From positions 1 through 64,000 of the forward strand of contig JAUCBJ010000407.1 in assembly GCA_032718475.1 (NCBI GenBank): a DNA stretch of 64,000 nucleotides, read 5' to 3'. Below, piece after piece: positions 22,870-34,535 of the stretch; position 1 is the first letter of the stretch; each line of letters starts with the position of its first letter. The position numbers and the translations under genes were made by a program. The notes beneath the pieces were generated by a model. It was not told where the DNA came from, did not search any database, and saw only the letters and a list, made by a program, of their open reading frames with translations. This DNA is from Nemertoderma westbladi. Its lineage: Eukaryota > Xenacoelomorpha > Nemertodermatida > Nemertodermatidae.

Positions 22870-24310
22870 AGACCCTTCTACGTACTGTAGTGGAAATAGA
22901 CATTATAATAAATTAACGAAAACACACCCATTCTAAATAGTGTACTGTACCTTGCGCACATCTGGGGACATTGGTTTTGCATTGCAGAGAGTATTATATT
23001 ATGCCCTACGTTCTACTTATGTAGGTAGTTGCACTGGACGTTAAGAATATATAATAAATTAACGATAACACACCGTTCCAAATACTGTCCCTTGCGCACA
23101 TCTGGGGACATTGGTTTTGCATTGCAGAGAGTATTATATTATGCCCTACGTTCTACTTATGTAGATAGTTAGTTGCAATGGACGTTAAGAATATATAATA
23201 AATTAACGAGAACACACCGTTCTAAATACTGTCCCTTGCGCACATCTGGGGACATTAGTTTTTGTATTGTTTTTCTGCAGACCATACGGTATGTAGTTGC
23301 AATGGACATTAAGAAATATTTTTATATATTGACGAAAACACACCGTTCTAAATACTGTCCCTTGCGCACATCTGGGGACATTAGTTTTTGTATTGTATTT
23401 CTGCAGACCATACGGTATGTAGTTGCAATGGACATTAAGAAATATTTTTATATATTGACGAAAACACACCATTCTAAATACTGTCCCTTACGCATATCTG
23501 GGGACATTAGTTTTTGTATTGATTTTCTGCAGACCATACGTTATGTAGTTGCAATGGACGTTAAGAATATATAATAAATTAACGAGAACACACCGTTCTA
23601 AATACTGTCCCTTGCGCACATCTGGGGACATTAGTTTTTGTATTGTTTTTCTGCAGACCATACGGTATGTAGTTGCAATGGACATTAAGAAATATTTTTA
23701 TATATTGACGAAAACACACCATTCTAAATACTGTCCCTTACGCACATCTGGGGACATTAGTTTTTGTATTGTTTTTCTGCAGCCAATACGTTATGTAGTT
23801 GCAATGGACATTAAGAAATGTTTTTATATATTGACGAAAACACACCATTCTAAATACTGTCCCTTACGCACATCTGGGGACATTAGTTTTTGTATTGTTT
23901 TTCTGCAGACCATACGGTATGTAGTTGCAATGGACATTAAGAAATATTTTTATATATTGACGAAAACACACCATTCTAAATACTGTCCCTTACGCATATC
24001 TGGGGACATTAGTTTTTGTATTGATTTTCTGCAGACCATACGTTATGTAGTTGCAATGGACATTAAGAAATATTTTTATATATTGACGAAAACACACCAT
24101 TCTAAATACTGTCCCTTACGCATATCTGGGGACATTAGTTTTTGTATTGTTTTTCTGCAGCCAATACGTTATGTAGTTGCAATGGACATTAAGAAATGTT
24201 TTTATATATTGACGAAAACACACCATTCTAAATACTGTACATTGCGCATATCTGGGGACATGAGTTTTTGTGCTGGGAGTATTATAATAGGCCCTACATA
24301 TAGTTGCAAT
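22870..24310. repeat. 126-bp subrepeat array, 11 units, left arm of copy A
   Basis: Units carry CGCACATCTGGGGACATTAG, CTGCAGACCATACG and GTTGCAATGGAC. The period is 126 bp from about 23295 on, with the first two units longer (about 140 bp). Since 126 is a multiple of three, a frame stays open across the array, but it is not a gene. The corresponding arrays in the other three arms have three units each (28435-28700, 33155-33450 and 35878-36140). Confidence 0.93.
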
Positions 24311-24323
24311 GAATGTTACTACT

Positions 24324-25711
24324 CGGCAGCTCCAAACCAAAACCCAGTATGTCAATTTTTTTCGAAATCGAGTTTTTCGATTTTTGGGGTTTTTGAGGGC
24401 GTAGAATTCATCTGACTTCAGTTTCGAAACCATAGCAGTAACTGATTTCGCAGTATTAACAATTAATTAATTAACTAATTAGCTAATTTAGAGCAAATAC
24501 CACGTCGAAACACAGTAATGCTAGTTACTGGGTTTCGTGTATCCTTTCTGGTGTTATTTTGAAAAAGTTACTCCATCAAAACCCAGTATGTGCTCAAAAA
24601 TCCCAAGATCCTACGCCAAAACCCAGTAACTGCACTTACTGGGTTTCGAGCAAAATTCTTTACTGGGTTTTCACATGCTATTTTCTGAACAAAATTGAGT
24701 ATCATTTCCGAAAGACAAATTGTCCAAGTCAAAACCCAGTATGTACAGTGCTGCTCAAAAGTTTGGTCACACCAGGTGTTTTTAGGAAATTGAGATTTTT
24801 GTAATGTAAAGTAATATAGTTAACTATAATTCCTAATTTTAAATCAATGCAAATTCACAATTACTACTTAGTGCTATAGTATTTGGCCGCGATACACAAT
24901 TTAATACATCTTGGCATACTACTTGCAAGATTTTTGCAAAGTTCACGTGGTAGTTTGACCCATTCAGAAACTAGCGCTTTCTTCAAGCAATCAATATTAC
25001 TCGCTTTATGCCGCCAAAAGTTTGAACTCTACAGATACATACTGTATATTGATAATGTGAGATTTACCACGTCAAAACCCAGTAAACAGAGTTACCGGGT
25101 TTCTAGCAGTTTGAGATACTGGGTTTTGACGTGGGATTTCCCGAATGCAGATACTATGCCAAACCAAAACAAAACCCAGTAACTCCCGCAACGCAACAGA
25201 CGTAGACAAATAATTAAATGTTCTAGAATATTATATTCTAGAATGTTGCCTCTTTGTTTTCGCTAACCGTTGGCGAAAGAAGTCAGAGTTACTGGGTTTT
25301 GGCGAAGGGACTTGTCAGTTACTTGGTTTTGGCATGGGAAAGGTAACTGATTGGAAAATTTAAATGTTAGTTTACTGGGTTTTGGTGTGGGCAAATTAGT
25401 TACTGTGTTTTGAAATGGGAATCATGACGTTACTGGGTATTGATGCATCAAAAATCACAATTCTTTTCTTATCTACCATACCAGAACCGTGTAAGTCGAT
25501 TTATATGAAAAGTAAAGAATAAATTTAAAAAAAAAGTTTTGGCACTAATACAGTATAATATGTACAATTTGTAAAGGTACACAAAATTACTGTATAACTC
25601 ATCAAATTAAATTTTAACCAAATGCCAGCTGTTTAAAGTCTAAAAACTTTAAACGCGATTATCTCGAAAAGTCAAAAAATGTACTTGCTGGGTTTTGGTT
25701 TGGAGCTGCCG
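24324..25711. mobile_element. 1.39-kb TIR element packed with a repeated motif
   Basis: The ends are a perfect inverted repeat of about 24 bp starting CGGCAGCTCCAAACCAAAAC. It interrupts a TAC microsatellite; TACT or TACTACT on both sides is the likely target duplication, and copy B keeps the empty site at about 33507. Inside are about fifteen copies of CAAAACCCAGTA or its complement in both orientations. It has no transposase of its own, but a Tc1-like relic is nested within it. Confidence 0.85.
24746..25060 (-). pseudogene. Tc1-like transposon fragment
   Basis: CAGTGCTGCTCAAAAGTTTG at about 24748 is a typical Tc1-family terminal sequence. On the minus strand, about 24870-25005 reads as the C-terminal end of a Tc1 transposase (LKKALVSEWVKLP...LASSMPRC), the conserved region after the last catalytic residue. 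The rest of the transposase and the other end are missing. It is nested inside the 24324-25711 element. Confidence 0.65.
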
Positions 25712-26462
25712 TACTACTACTACTACTAAGTCGAGCGAACTCGGATAGTGGAAATGAGATCCTTCCAGGATTCCCGATTCTCCATAGTTGTCGCAATTTC
25801 GTTTCTCCCAAGTTCAGTATCCCTTTCAAGTTGATCTATATATGTTAAGGCCGGTCGTCCACGACTACGCTTTCCATGAGTTGGTTGCCAGAGAAGTAGA
25901 TCTGGTATGACCTCGTCTTTACTTCGCCAGCAGTGCCCACTGAATCTTAATCTGCATTCACGGAGGGTAGTTGATACAGGTGGTATTGTACCATAAAGCT
26001 CGGCGTTTGTCATGTGTTGTCTCCAGCTGATGTTTAGGGCTGCCCTTAGTAGTCTTGTGTAGCAACCATCAATTCGTTATTCAAGTGATTTCGTCAGTGT
26101 CCAGGTCTTACCCCCGTGTAAAAATAAATACACTTTCCACTGTGGCTCGAAAGAACTTAGTCTTCAGGTGCCTGGAGAGATCTGATTTCCAGATGGTATC
26201 CATTTTTGATAGAGCTACCCAAGCCTTTGCTTTCCTAACTTCTATGTCCTTTTTGCTACTCTCTATCCATGATCCAAGGTACTGGAAGTCGTCGACTTTC
26301 CTTAGTTGATTATTGTCAATGGTTGTCAAGTTTCCATCAATATTAAAGGTCATGAATTCGGTCTTGCTAGCATTTATATGCAATCCAACCTCCTTAGCAG
26401 CCCTCTCCACTTTATTTAGTAGAAGCTGTGCATCTGCTAGCGTATTAGAGAGCAGGGCGATG
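25712..26462 (-). mobile_element. 5'-truncated RTE-like LINE fragment in copy A
   Basis: On the minus strand this is the last part of the LINE also present at 30471-33037: from just after the reverse-transcriptase FADD motif (IALLSNTLADAQ) through YLGSWIES, TKFFRATVESV, LRFSGHCWRSKDE to the terminal VRVRST and a (TAG)n tail. Reading is broken near 26100. The truncation point (GGGCGATG joined to ATATTATTTC) is the same nucleotide as in the fragment of copy B, so the insertion predates the duplication of the foldback element. Confidence 0.85.
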
Positions 26463-26683
26463 ATATTATTTCTAATTTTTTCCTTCATTCAAAATCGATC
26501 TACTCCGTCATTTATTAATCAATTCGTTTGAAATTTTCAGTGAATGGTCTTGACATTAACCAATAAAACTTGTAGACAGAATTTTGAAATTTCGAGCGTA
26601 AGTTATGTTTTGAGCCGATAATCTGAAAATATCGGCCAAAAATAAAACACATTTAGTTAACATTTTTTCATTTTTTTAGTTAA

Positions 26684-28046
26684 GGGCACGTGTTTGTGGT
26701 CAAAATTTAAAAAAATCAAAAATTTTTCTTAAGGATTCTGTATCAAAATGTAATGGCTATTTCAAAACTGAACGGCATAGCGAGATCTATTTTAGTTCTC
26801 GAGTTATAGCTGTCTGTTTGTCTGTCAGTCGGTCAGTCTGACAAAATTTAAGAAACACGTGCAATGTACAATTTTGCCATACTGTAGGAATTTTCCTGTT
26901 TAGTTTCACATTTATAATGTCAGTCTCAACGTTTATGTATTCTAGATTGTCTGTCATTCTGCCTGCCTGCTTGTCTGTCTATCTGTCTGCCTGTCTGTCT
27001 TTCTGTTTGTTGGCCTGTCTGTCAGTCAAAAAGTAATGAATGAAATACACAACTGAAAATATTGTTGTAGAGGTTTTCCCGGTCTATGATTCCATTTCTT
27101 ATGTCCGTTTTAACGGTTAAAGGATTCTAGATGGTCTATTAGGTTGTCTGTCTGTCTATTATATTTTTACGGACAGACCGACATGAATACAGACCCAACA
27201 CAAAGCCCTTATATTTAAATATTGACATCAGAAATGGAATCACCGACCAGGAAAACCCCTTTAAATCAATTTTTAGCAATGTCGTGTCCTTTCCTAAATT
27301 TCGACTGACAGACGGACAGATTGTCTGATAAACAGACAGACTGACAGTTAGACAGTCTGGGATTCTTCAAACGTCCAAACTAACTTCGGTGCTGAAATCA
27401 CCGACCTGGAAAACCCTCATAACCTAAATTTCATTTCGGTAGTGTGTTATTGACTGACAGACAGACAGATTGTCCGACAAACAGACAGACTGGAATTCAT
27501 CAAACGTCAAAACTGACATCGGAAATGCAATCACCACCCCAGAAAACCCCCATATCGAAAATTTTAGTTTTGAGGGATTCTTCCTTATTTTTTCAATACA
27601 ATTTGAATTATCCCTCCATTTAACATAAAATGGCGGTAAGGTTTGAAAACTTTAAATGGCTTTATCTCAGAATTTTATTTTTCGATTTCATTTTTCACTC
27701 ATGTACCTGTTTCTCTGGAACTACTGGACCAAATTGCATGAAATTTTTAGTATATGTTCTTATACTAATCCTTTATAGGTGATAGCACATTTAGACATAT
27801 GGGCTGGAAATTTAAAAAGACACATAACAAAAAACGGCCAAAATACGTGTTTTTTTTCACTTTTTGCAAATAAAATTTTTCACTTTGAAAATTTCTGGTG
27901 ATCACAATAATTTTTTTTATTTATTCTGCTACCACGTCTGAGTCACATGCAAAATTAATTCCCCTCCAAATTTCAAGTCATTCTGTTGAATCAATTCCTC
28001 AGAAGAGGTACATAAGCTTAATAGTCGTATGGACAAACACGTGCCC
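26684..28046. mobile_element. TTAA-flanked non-autonomous element
   Basis: TTAA at 26680-26683 and 28047-28050 flanks inverted ends GGGCACGTGTTTGT. Copy B has a single TTAA at the same site (34519-34522), proving insertion. The interior holds degenerate units with GTCTGTCTGTCTGTC in one half and CAGACAGACAGAC in the other, and no transposase. TTAA targeting is known for piggyBac and Kolobok superfamilies; which applies here is not decided. Confidence 0.87.
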
Positions 28047-28050
28047 TTAA

Positions 28051-29637
28051 CATTAGTCTTCTGATTAACAGCCAATATGTGAGTGAATATGTCAAGACCA
28101 TTCACTGAAAATTTCAAACGAATTCATTAAAAAATGACGGTGTAGATAGATTTTGAGTGAAGGAAAAAATGAGAAATAATATTCTGAGTTAAATGCATGT
28201 AAAGTTTAAAACCTTCCCGCGCGAATTGGTTAGTCTCTATGTGACCAATTTCTAAACAAGTATAAAAATTTAGAAATCGCTATTTTCATTTATAAATTTC
28301 CCTAACATATTTAGAAAAAACCCTAAACCCTGGGGGGGGGGGGGGGGGGGGGGCAGGGACCTGAATGACGACACTATATTCCAGAACATGGTTCACGTAG
28401 AGCCTATCTCACCTATACAAAAACCAATGTCCCCAGATGTGCGTAAAGGACAGTATTTTCAATGGTATGTTTTTGATAATATATTAAATATTCTTAACAT
28501 TCATTGCAACTAAACGTAGTACCTAATATAATACTCCCAGCACTAATAAAACTAATGTCCCCAGATATGCGCAAGGGACAGTATTTAGAACGGTGTGTTT
28601 TCGTCAATATATAAAAATATTTCTTAATGTCCATTGCAACTACATACCGTATGGTCTGCAGAAAAACAATACAAAAACTAATGTCCCCAGATGTGCGCAA
28701 GGGACAGTATTTAGAACGGTGTGTTCTCGTTAATTTATTATATATTCTTAGCGCCTATTGCTCTTACAATACGTACAGTACTGTAGAAGGGTCCAAATAA
28801 TTTTAAGGCATAAAATTCATAATTAATACAGTATAATTGAATGATAAGAGTTATATCATTAATTGCTGTGCGCCACTCTATTTGTATTTATATACAACCT
28901 AAAAATAATTAGTCTTACCGCAGAAAAAAATAATATTTTGAGCAGTGATGGTAGTATTACGGTTTATTTCTTGAGACTGCAAGTATTTTCAAAACAAATT
29001 GATACATGCTAACTTGTATGCATTGCTTTACAGGCGGGATTGTTCAGCGCTATCGTTATAGACTAAGTGAAAACCCATTGTTATAGTAACTGAGTAAACT
29101 AAGGAAACTTGTACCACAAATAGTCCTTAGGTAACTAATAGGGAAATATTAACTTTTACAATAATTATTCACGAGTGTATAAAAACAATAAAAGAACATT
29201 ATCTCTATGGACTGACCTGGCCAAGTAATCCAATTACTATAATCATATCCACGAAGTTGCATAAAAACAAAGCATTTCAGTTTCCTTTCCCATATACTGT
29301 ATGTGTTACACCAGTTGTGGAATGTGGACATTAATTTCCGTATGTGTCTTGACCCCAGTTGGGGTTTGTGGACATCACTAAACACACTCAGGCACAACAC
29401 ACATAACTATGACGTCACCAAAAGCAATGTCCGCACAGTGAATGTAAAAAAATGATTTTTGAAATATTGGAAAAATTTTAAATTTTGAAAAGCAAACATT
29501 TCCCATTACTTATTAGGAAGCTAATTTGAAAATTTGAAGGATTTTCATTGGATAGTTCTCTAGATATTTAATAAATAAGTACGTCCACAGATCCCTTGGT
29601 TGTGAGCTTGTCCACAGAATCCATAGTTAACCCGTAT
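28051..29637. repeat. Right arm of foldback copy A
   Basis: Contains a G22 tract (28332-28353), three inverted 126-bp units (GTCCCCAGATGTGCG on this strand), an AT-rich stretch, and the subterminal GTCCACAGATCCC / GTCCACAGAATCC pair. It pairs with the left arm in inverted orientation. No gene. Confidence 0.8.
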
Positions 29638-30470
29638 AGGTGGCCGTTTTTCAAAAGTCTGTGTGTGTGTGGGGGGGTGTGCACTGGTTAACGCTACATA
29701 CTGTGGACGTAAGTGCCATACAATACCCACGTTCTGGGGACGTTTCGCGAACTGGGGACGTCCCCAGAACGTTCTGACTGGAAATTCGAAATCTCCATTG
29801 CCAAATTAGTCTAAATATAAAATGTCACCGTATTTAGGCTCAGTCCCCACTTGGTTTGTGTTAAGCCGCACTCGTATGTGTTCGGTGTGTATGGGGTGTA
29901 AATATTGATGTCCCAACTATAACAGTGATAAGTATACACACATTATCTACGTCATTTTCTGACGTCACAATGTCCCCAGTGAGCTTATTTTTTAATGACC
30001 CCGGTTTGTGGTTGAAATTAAGTATATTATGAGTTATGTTCAATTATTTATGGATTAGTTAGTCAGGTCTGTCTTTGAGACAATGCAGCTCAGGCAATCC
30101 CTAGATAATGTTTTTTTATTGTTTTTATACACTCGTGAATAATTGTAAAAGTTAATATTTCCTTATGAGTTACCTAAGCACCCCTTGTGGTTCAACTTTC
30201 CTCAGTTACTATAACAATGGATTTTCACTTAGTCGATAGTGCTAAACAATCCCGCATGCACTATGCATACAAGCATGTAGAAATTTTTTAAAAAATATAT
30301 GGACAAAATATAAAAATATACGGCCACTGCTACTTTTTTTCTGCGGGGGCACTAATTAAATTTATGTTTAAACAAACAAGGTGGAGGGAGCACAACGATA
30401 TATGATATAACTCTTATCATTCAAATTACATTCACCTCATTCAATTATATTAATTATATCATTAATTTTA

Positions 30471-33037
30471 ATTATGTTGCTACAGTCCAACCAATGCATC
30501 TGAGCCAGAACAAGCAGTCAAGTTTTATGAAGAACTGACTGGACTTATTAAGGACATCCCGAAACACAATGTTAAAGTCATTGCTGGTGACCTGAATGCG
30601 CAAATTGGCCCAGAAGACATCAACGGTTACACCTATAACACCAGTTCTAACAGAAATGGGTACTTACTCTTAGACCTAATGGAAGAATGTGAATTGATAC
30701 CAACAAACAACACATTCGAAAAGAGTAAGGGGAAGCTATGGACCTTTCAATACCCTAATGGAACCAAAGCACAACTGGATTACATCCTTATAAACAAAAA
30801 GTGGAGAAATAGCATGATCAACTGCGAGGCATACAGCTCGTTCAACCTAATTGGTTCGGACCACAGAATTGTGACTGCAGAGATCAGTCTCAGTTTGAGA
30901 GCCTTCAAACCCAGGATAAGCAAGCAAATCAACTATGACTGGGAGAAACTCAGAACTGACAATGCTGTAAAGGATGCTTATACAGTAGAAGTTCAAAACC
31001 GCTTTGAAGCACTTCAGTCAATGGATGAAGACCAATCCACCGATTCAATATACCAGAATATAATAACAGCCCACAAGGAATCAGCTAAGAGGCATATCCC
31101 CCAGAAACCTAAACGAAAACAGTATGTGCCATGGCAAAACTCTGAGGTTACTTGTAAGAGAGAAGATCTTAAGATAGCCTACAAAGTTAAAACCGAACAA
31201 CCAACAACTGAAAACATTAACAAGGTTGAGAAAGCTAAGGACGATCTTAAATTGGCCTACAACATCAGCCAGGAAAAGTACATACAGGATAAAACTGAAG
31301 CAATTACAACTGCTCACATACAGCAACAATCAAGACTTACCTGGCAAACTGTAAATGAGGTATCTGGTCGGAAAAGTTGTGCAAAGGGGCGCCTCAAAGC
31401 CGATAGTCCTGAAGAACGTGTTGGGAAGTGGAAAAGTCACTTCAGCAACTTGCTTGGGCAGCCACCAAACATCGAGGTCAGCCCTACAAGGAAAATATAT
31501 GACAAGACACTACCTATAGAAACAGGGGACTTCACACCTGCCGAACTCCAAAGAAGCATTAAAAGCATGTCCAATAATAAAGCGAGTGGATTAGATGAAA
31601 TCCCAGCGGAGGTATGGAAAACCGGAGTGCTAAATAGACCATTATTGAATGTTTGCAACCGGATGTTAAAAGGGGAAAAGCCACCACCAATTTGGACTAA
31701 AGGTCAACTAAAGCCTCTCCCCAAGAAAGGAGACCTCGGCATACCAACAAACTATCGTGGGATCTGTCTGCTTGTGGTAGCTGCCAAAATATACAATAAA
31801 ATGATTCTATATAGGATTAGGCCTCACATAGAGAAACTACTACGTAAGAGCCAAAACGGATTTCGACCAAGTAGATCAACAATAGCTCAGATACTTGCAC
31901 TACGGAGACTGATTGAAGGAATTAAGTCAAAGAATCTCCCCGCAGTCATGACTTTTGTGGACTTCAAGAAGGCATTCGACTCCATCCATAGAGGTAAAAT
32001 GCTTGAAATCATAAGAGCTTATGGAATACCAGAAGTAATTGTTGCTGGCATTGGATTGCTATATTGTGACACAGAAGCGAAGGTACTCTCACCAGATGGT
32101 GAAACTGAGTTTTTCTCAATCCTGGCTGGCGTACTGCATGGTGACACATTAGCACCATTACTATTTGTAATTGTGCTGGATTACGCAATGAGGACGGCCA
32201 CAAAGGGTGAAGATCTGGGATTCACACTTCAATAACGCAGAAGTAGTAGATATCCGGCAACTACAGTCACAGACACCGACTTTGCGGATGACATCGCCCT
32301 GCTCTCTAATACGCTAGCAGATGCACAGCTTCTACTAAATAAAGTGGAGAGGGCTGCTAAGGAGGTTGGATTGCATATAAATGCTACCAAGACCGAATTC
32401 ATGACCTTTAATGTTGATGGAAACTTGACAACCATTGATAATAATCAACTAAGGCAGGTCGATGACTTCCAGTACCTTGGATCATGGATATGAGAGTAGC
32501 AAAAAGGACATAGAAGTTAGAAAAGCAAAGGCTTGGGTAGCTCTATCAAAAATGGATACCATCTGGAAATCAGATCTCTCCAGGCACCTGAAGACCAAGT
32601 TCTTTCGAGCCACAGTGGAAAGTGTATTTTTATGCGGGGGTGAGACCTGGACACTGACTAAATCACTTGAACAACGAATTGATGGTTGCTACACAAGACT
32701 ACTAAGGGCAGCCCTAAACATCAGCTGGAGACAACACATGACAAACGCCGAGCTTTATGGTACAATACCACCTGTATCAACCACCCTCCGTGAACGCAGA
32801 TTAAGATTCAGTGGGCACTGCTGGCGAAGTAAAGACGAGGTCATACCAGATCTACTTCTCTGGCAACCAACTCATGGAAAGCGTAGTCGTGGACGACCTG
32901 CCATAACATATATAGATCAACTTGAAAGGGATACTGAACTTGGGAGAAACGAAATTGCGACAACTATGGAGAATCGGGAAGCCTGGAAGGATCTCATTTC
33001 CACTGTCCGAGTTCGCTCGACCTAGTAGTAGTAGTAG
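30471..33037 (+). mobile_element. RTE-like non-LTR retrotransposon with 14-bp target duplication
   Basis: TATCATTAATTTTA occurs at 30457-30470 and 33038-33051; copy A has a single relative at 22841-22854. The element is 5' truncated inside the endonuclease and ends in (TAG)n with the stop codon being the first TAG, so it has essentially no 3' untranslated region. Short 3' ends with a microsatellite tail, an APE endonuclease and no RNase H are typical of RTE-type elements; a related clade remains possible. Confidence 0.9.
30473..33025 (+). pseudogene. LINE endonuclease/reverse transcriptase ORF with one stop and one frameshift
   Basis: The frame enters in the APE endonuclease (CYSPTNASEPEQ, VIAGDLNAQIG, LDYILINKKWRN, GSDHRIV) and continues into the reverse transcriptase: YRGICLL, FRPSRSTIAQI, motif A FVDFKKAFDSI, motif B LAGVLHGDTLAPLLF and motif C FADD. 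An in-frame TAA at 32233-32235, just before motif C, looks like a CAA-to-TAA change. A one-base T insertion near 32493 (compare the minus-strand relatives near 26270 and 34110) shifts the frame; the remainder, 32494-33025, is intact to VRVRST. The N-terminal endonuclease residues are missing and no start codon remains. Two disabling changes only, so the insertion is fairly young. Confidence 0.9.
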
Positions 33038-33506
33038 TATCATTAATTTTATACCTTTAGTTTTTTAGACCCTTCTACGTAGGCCTACTGTAGTGGAAAT
33101 AGACATTATAATAATTTAACGAAAACACATCCATTCTAAATAGTGTACTGTCCCTTGCGCACATCTGGGGACATTAGTTTTTTAGTGTTGAGGGTATTAT
33201 ATTATGCCCTACGTTCTACTTATGTAGGTAGTTGCAATGGACGTTAAGAATATATAATAATATTAATAAATTAACGAAAACACACTGTTCTAAATACTGT
33301 CCCTTGCGCACATCTGGGGACATTAGTTTTTGTATTGTTTTTCTGCAGCCAATACGTTATGTAGTTTCAATGGACATTAAGAAAATTTTTTATATATTGA
33401 CGAAAACACACCATTCTAAATACTGTCCCTTGCGCACATCTGGGGACATTAGTTTTTGTAGTGCTGGGAGTATTATAATAGGCCCTACGTATAGTTGCAA
33501 TGAATG

Positions 33507-34301
33507 TTACTACTACTACTACTACTAGGTCGGGCGAACTCGGACAGTGGAAATGAGATCCTTCCAGGATTCCCGATTCTCCAACTACTACTAGGTCGAG
33601 TGAACTCGGACAGTGGAAATGAGATCCTTCCAGGCTTCCCGATTCTCCATAGTTGTCCCAATTTCGTTTCTCCCAAGTTCAGTATCCCTTTCAAGTTGAT
33701 CTATATATGTTTAGGCCGGTCGCCCACGACTACGCTTTCCATGAGTTGGTTGCCAGAAAAGTAGATCTGGTATGACCTCGTCTTTACTTCGCCAGCAGTA
33801 CCACGGAGGGTGGTTGATACATTTGGTATTGTACCATACAGCTCGGCGTTTTTCATGTGTTGTCTCCAGCTGATATTTAGGGCTGCCCTTAGTAGACTTG
33901 TGTAGCAACCATCAATTTGTTGTTCAAGTGATTTAGTCAGTGTTCAGGTCTCACCCCCGTATAAAAATACACTTTCCACTGTGGCTCGAAAGAACTTAGT
34001 CTACAGGTGCCTGGAGAGATCTGATTTCCAGATGGTATCCATTTTTGATAGAGCAACCCAAGCCTTTGCTTTCCTATCTTCTATGTCCTTTTTGCTACTC
34101 TCTATCCATGATCCAAGGTACTGGAAGTCATCGACCTTCCTTAGTTGATTATTATCAATGGTTGTCAAGTTTCCATCAACATTAAAGGTCATGAATTCGG
34201 TCTTGCTAGCATTTATATGCAATCCAACCTCCTTAGCAGCCCTCTCCACTTTATTTAGTAGAAACTGTGCATCTGTTAGCGTATTAGAGAGCAGGGCGAT
34301 G
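33507..34301 (-). mobile_element. 5'-truncated RTE-like LINE fragment in copy B
   Basis: Counterpart of 25712-26462, with the same 5' breakpoint. Its 3' terminal 60-70 bp including the TAG tail is duplicated (33507-33582 and 33583 onward). A short deletion of about 26 bp lies near 33801 relative to the copy A fragment. Frames are broken. Confidence 0.83.
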
Positions 34302-34535
34302 ATATTATTTCTCATTTTTTCCTTCATTCAAAATCGTTCTACTCCGTCATTTAATAATCAATTCGTTTGAAATTTTCAGTGAATGGTCTTGACATTAACC
34401 AATAAAACTTGTAGACAGAATTTTGAAATTTCGAGCGTAAGTTATGTTTTGAGCCAATAATCTGAAAATATCGGCCGAAAATAAAACACATTTAGTTAAT
34501 ATTTTTTCATTTTTTTAGTTAACATTAGTCTTCTG

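Larger units (their letters stand above)
22071..29637. mobile_element. Large foldback element, copy A
   Basis: Starts at TGCACTGGTTAACGC and ends at TTAACCCGTAT. The left arm (22071-24310) and right arm (about 28370-29637) are inverted relatives, most clearly around the CTGGGGAC subrepeats and at 22520-22670 versus 29040-29200. The outermost 350 bp are more diverged but share GGTTAAC and CTGTGGAC. The centre is itself palindromic (26463-26600 against 28070-28190). Long inverted arms made of tandem subrepeats are the hallmark of foldback-type elements. No gene of its own is present. Nested inside are a 1.39-kb TIR element, a minus-strand LINE fragment and a 1.36-kb TTAA element. Copy B follows directly after a short GT-rich spacer. 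Confidence 0.82.

Noticed and set aside
23173-24415. Open frames of 133 and 288 codons with repeated motifs
   Set aside because: Produced by the 126-bp subrepeat of the foldback arm, whose length is a multiple of three; the same DNA in the other arms has broken frames.
28320-28332. CCCTAAACCCT resembling a telomeric repeat
   Set aside because: Only about two units, not an array, and located next to a G run inside the foldback arm.
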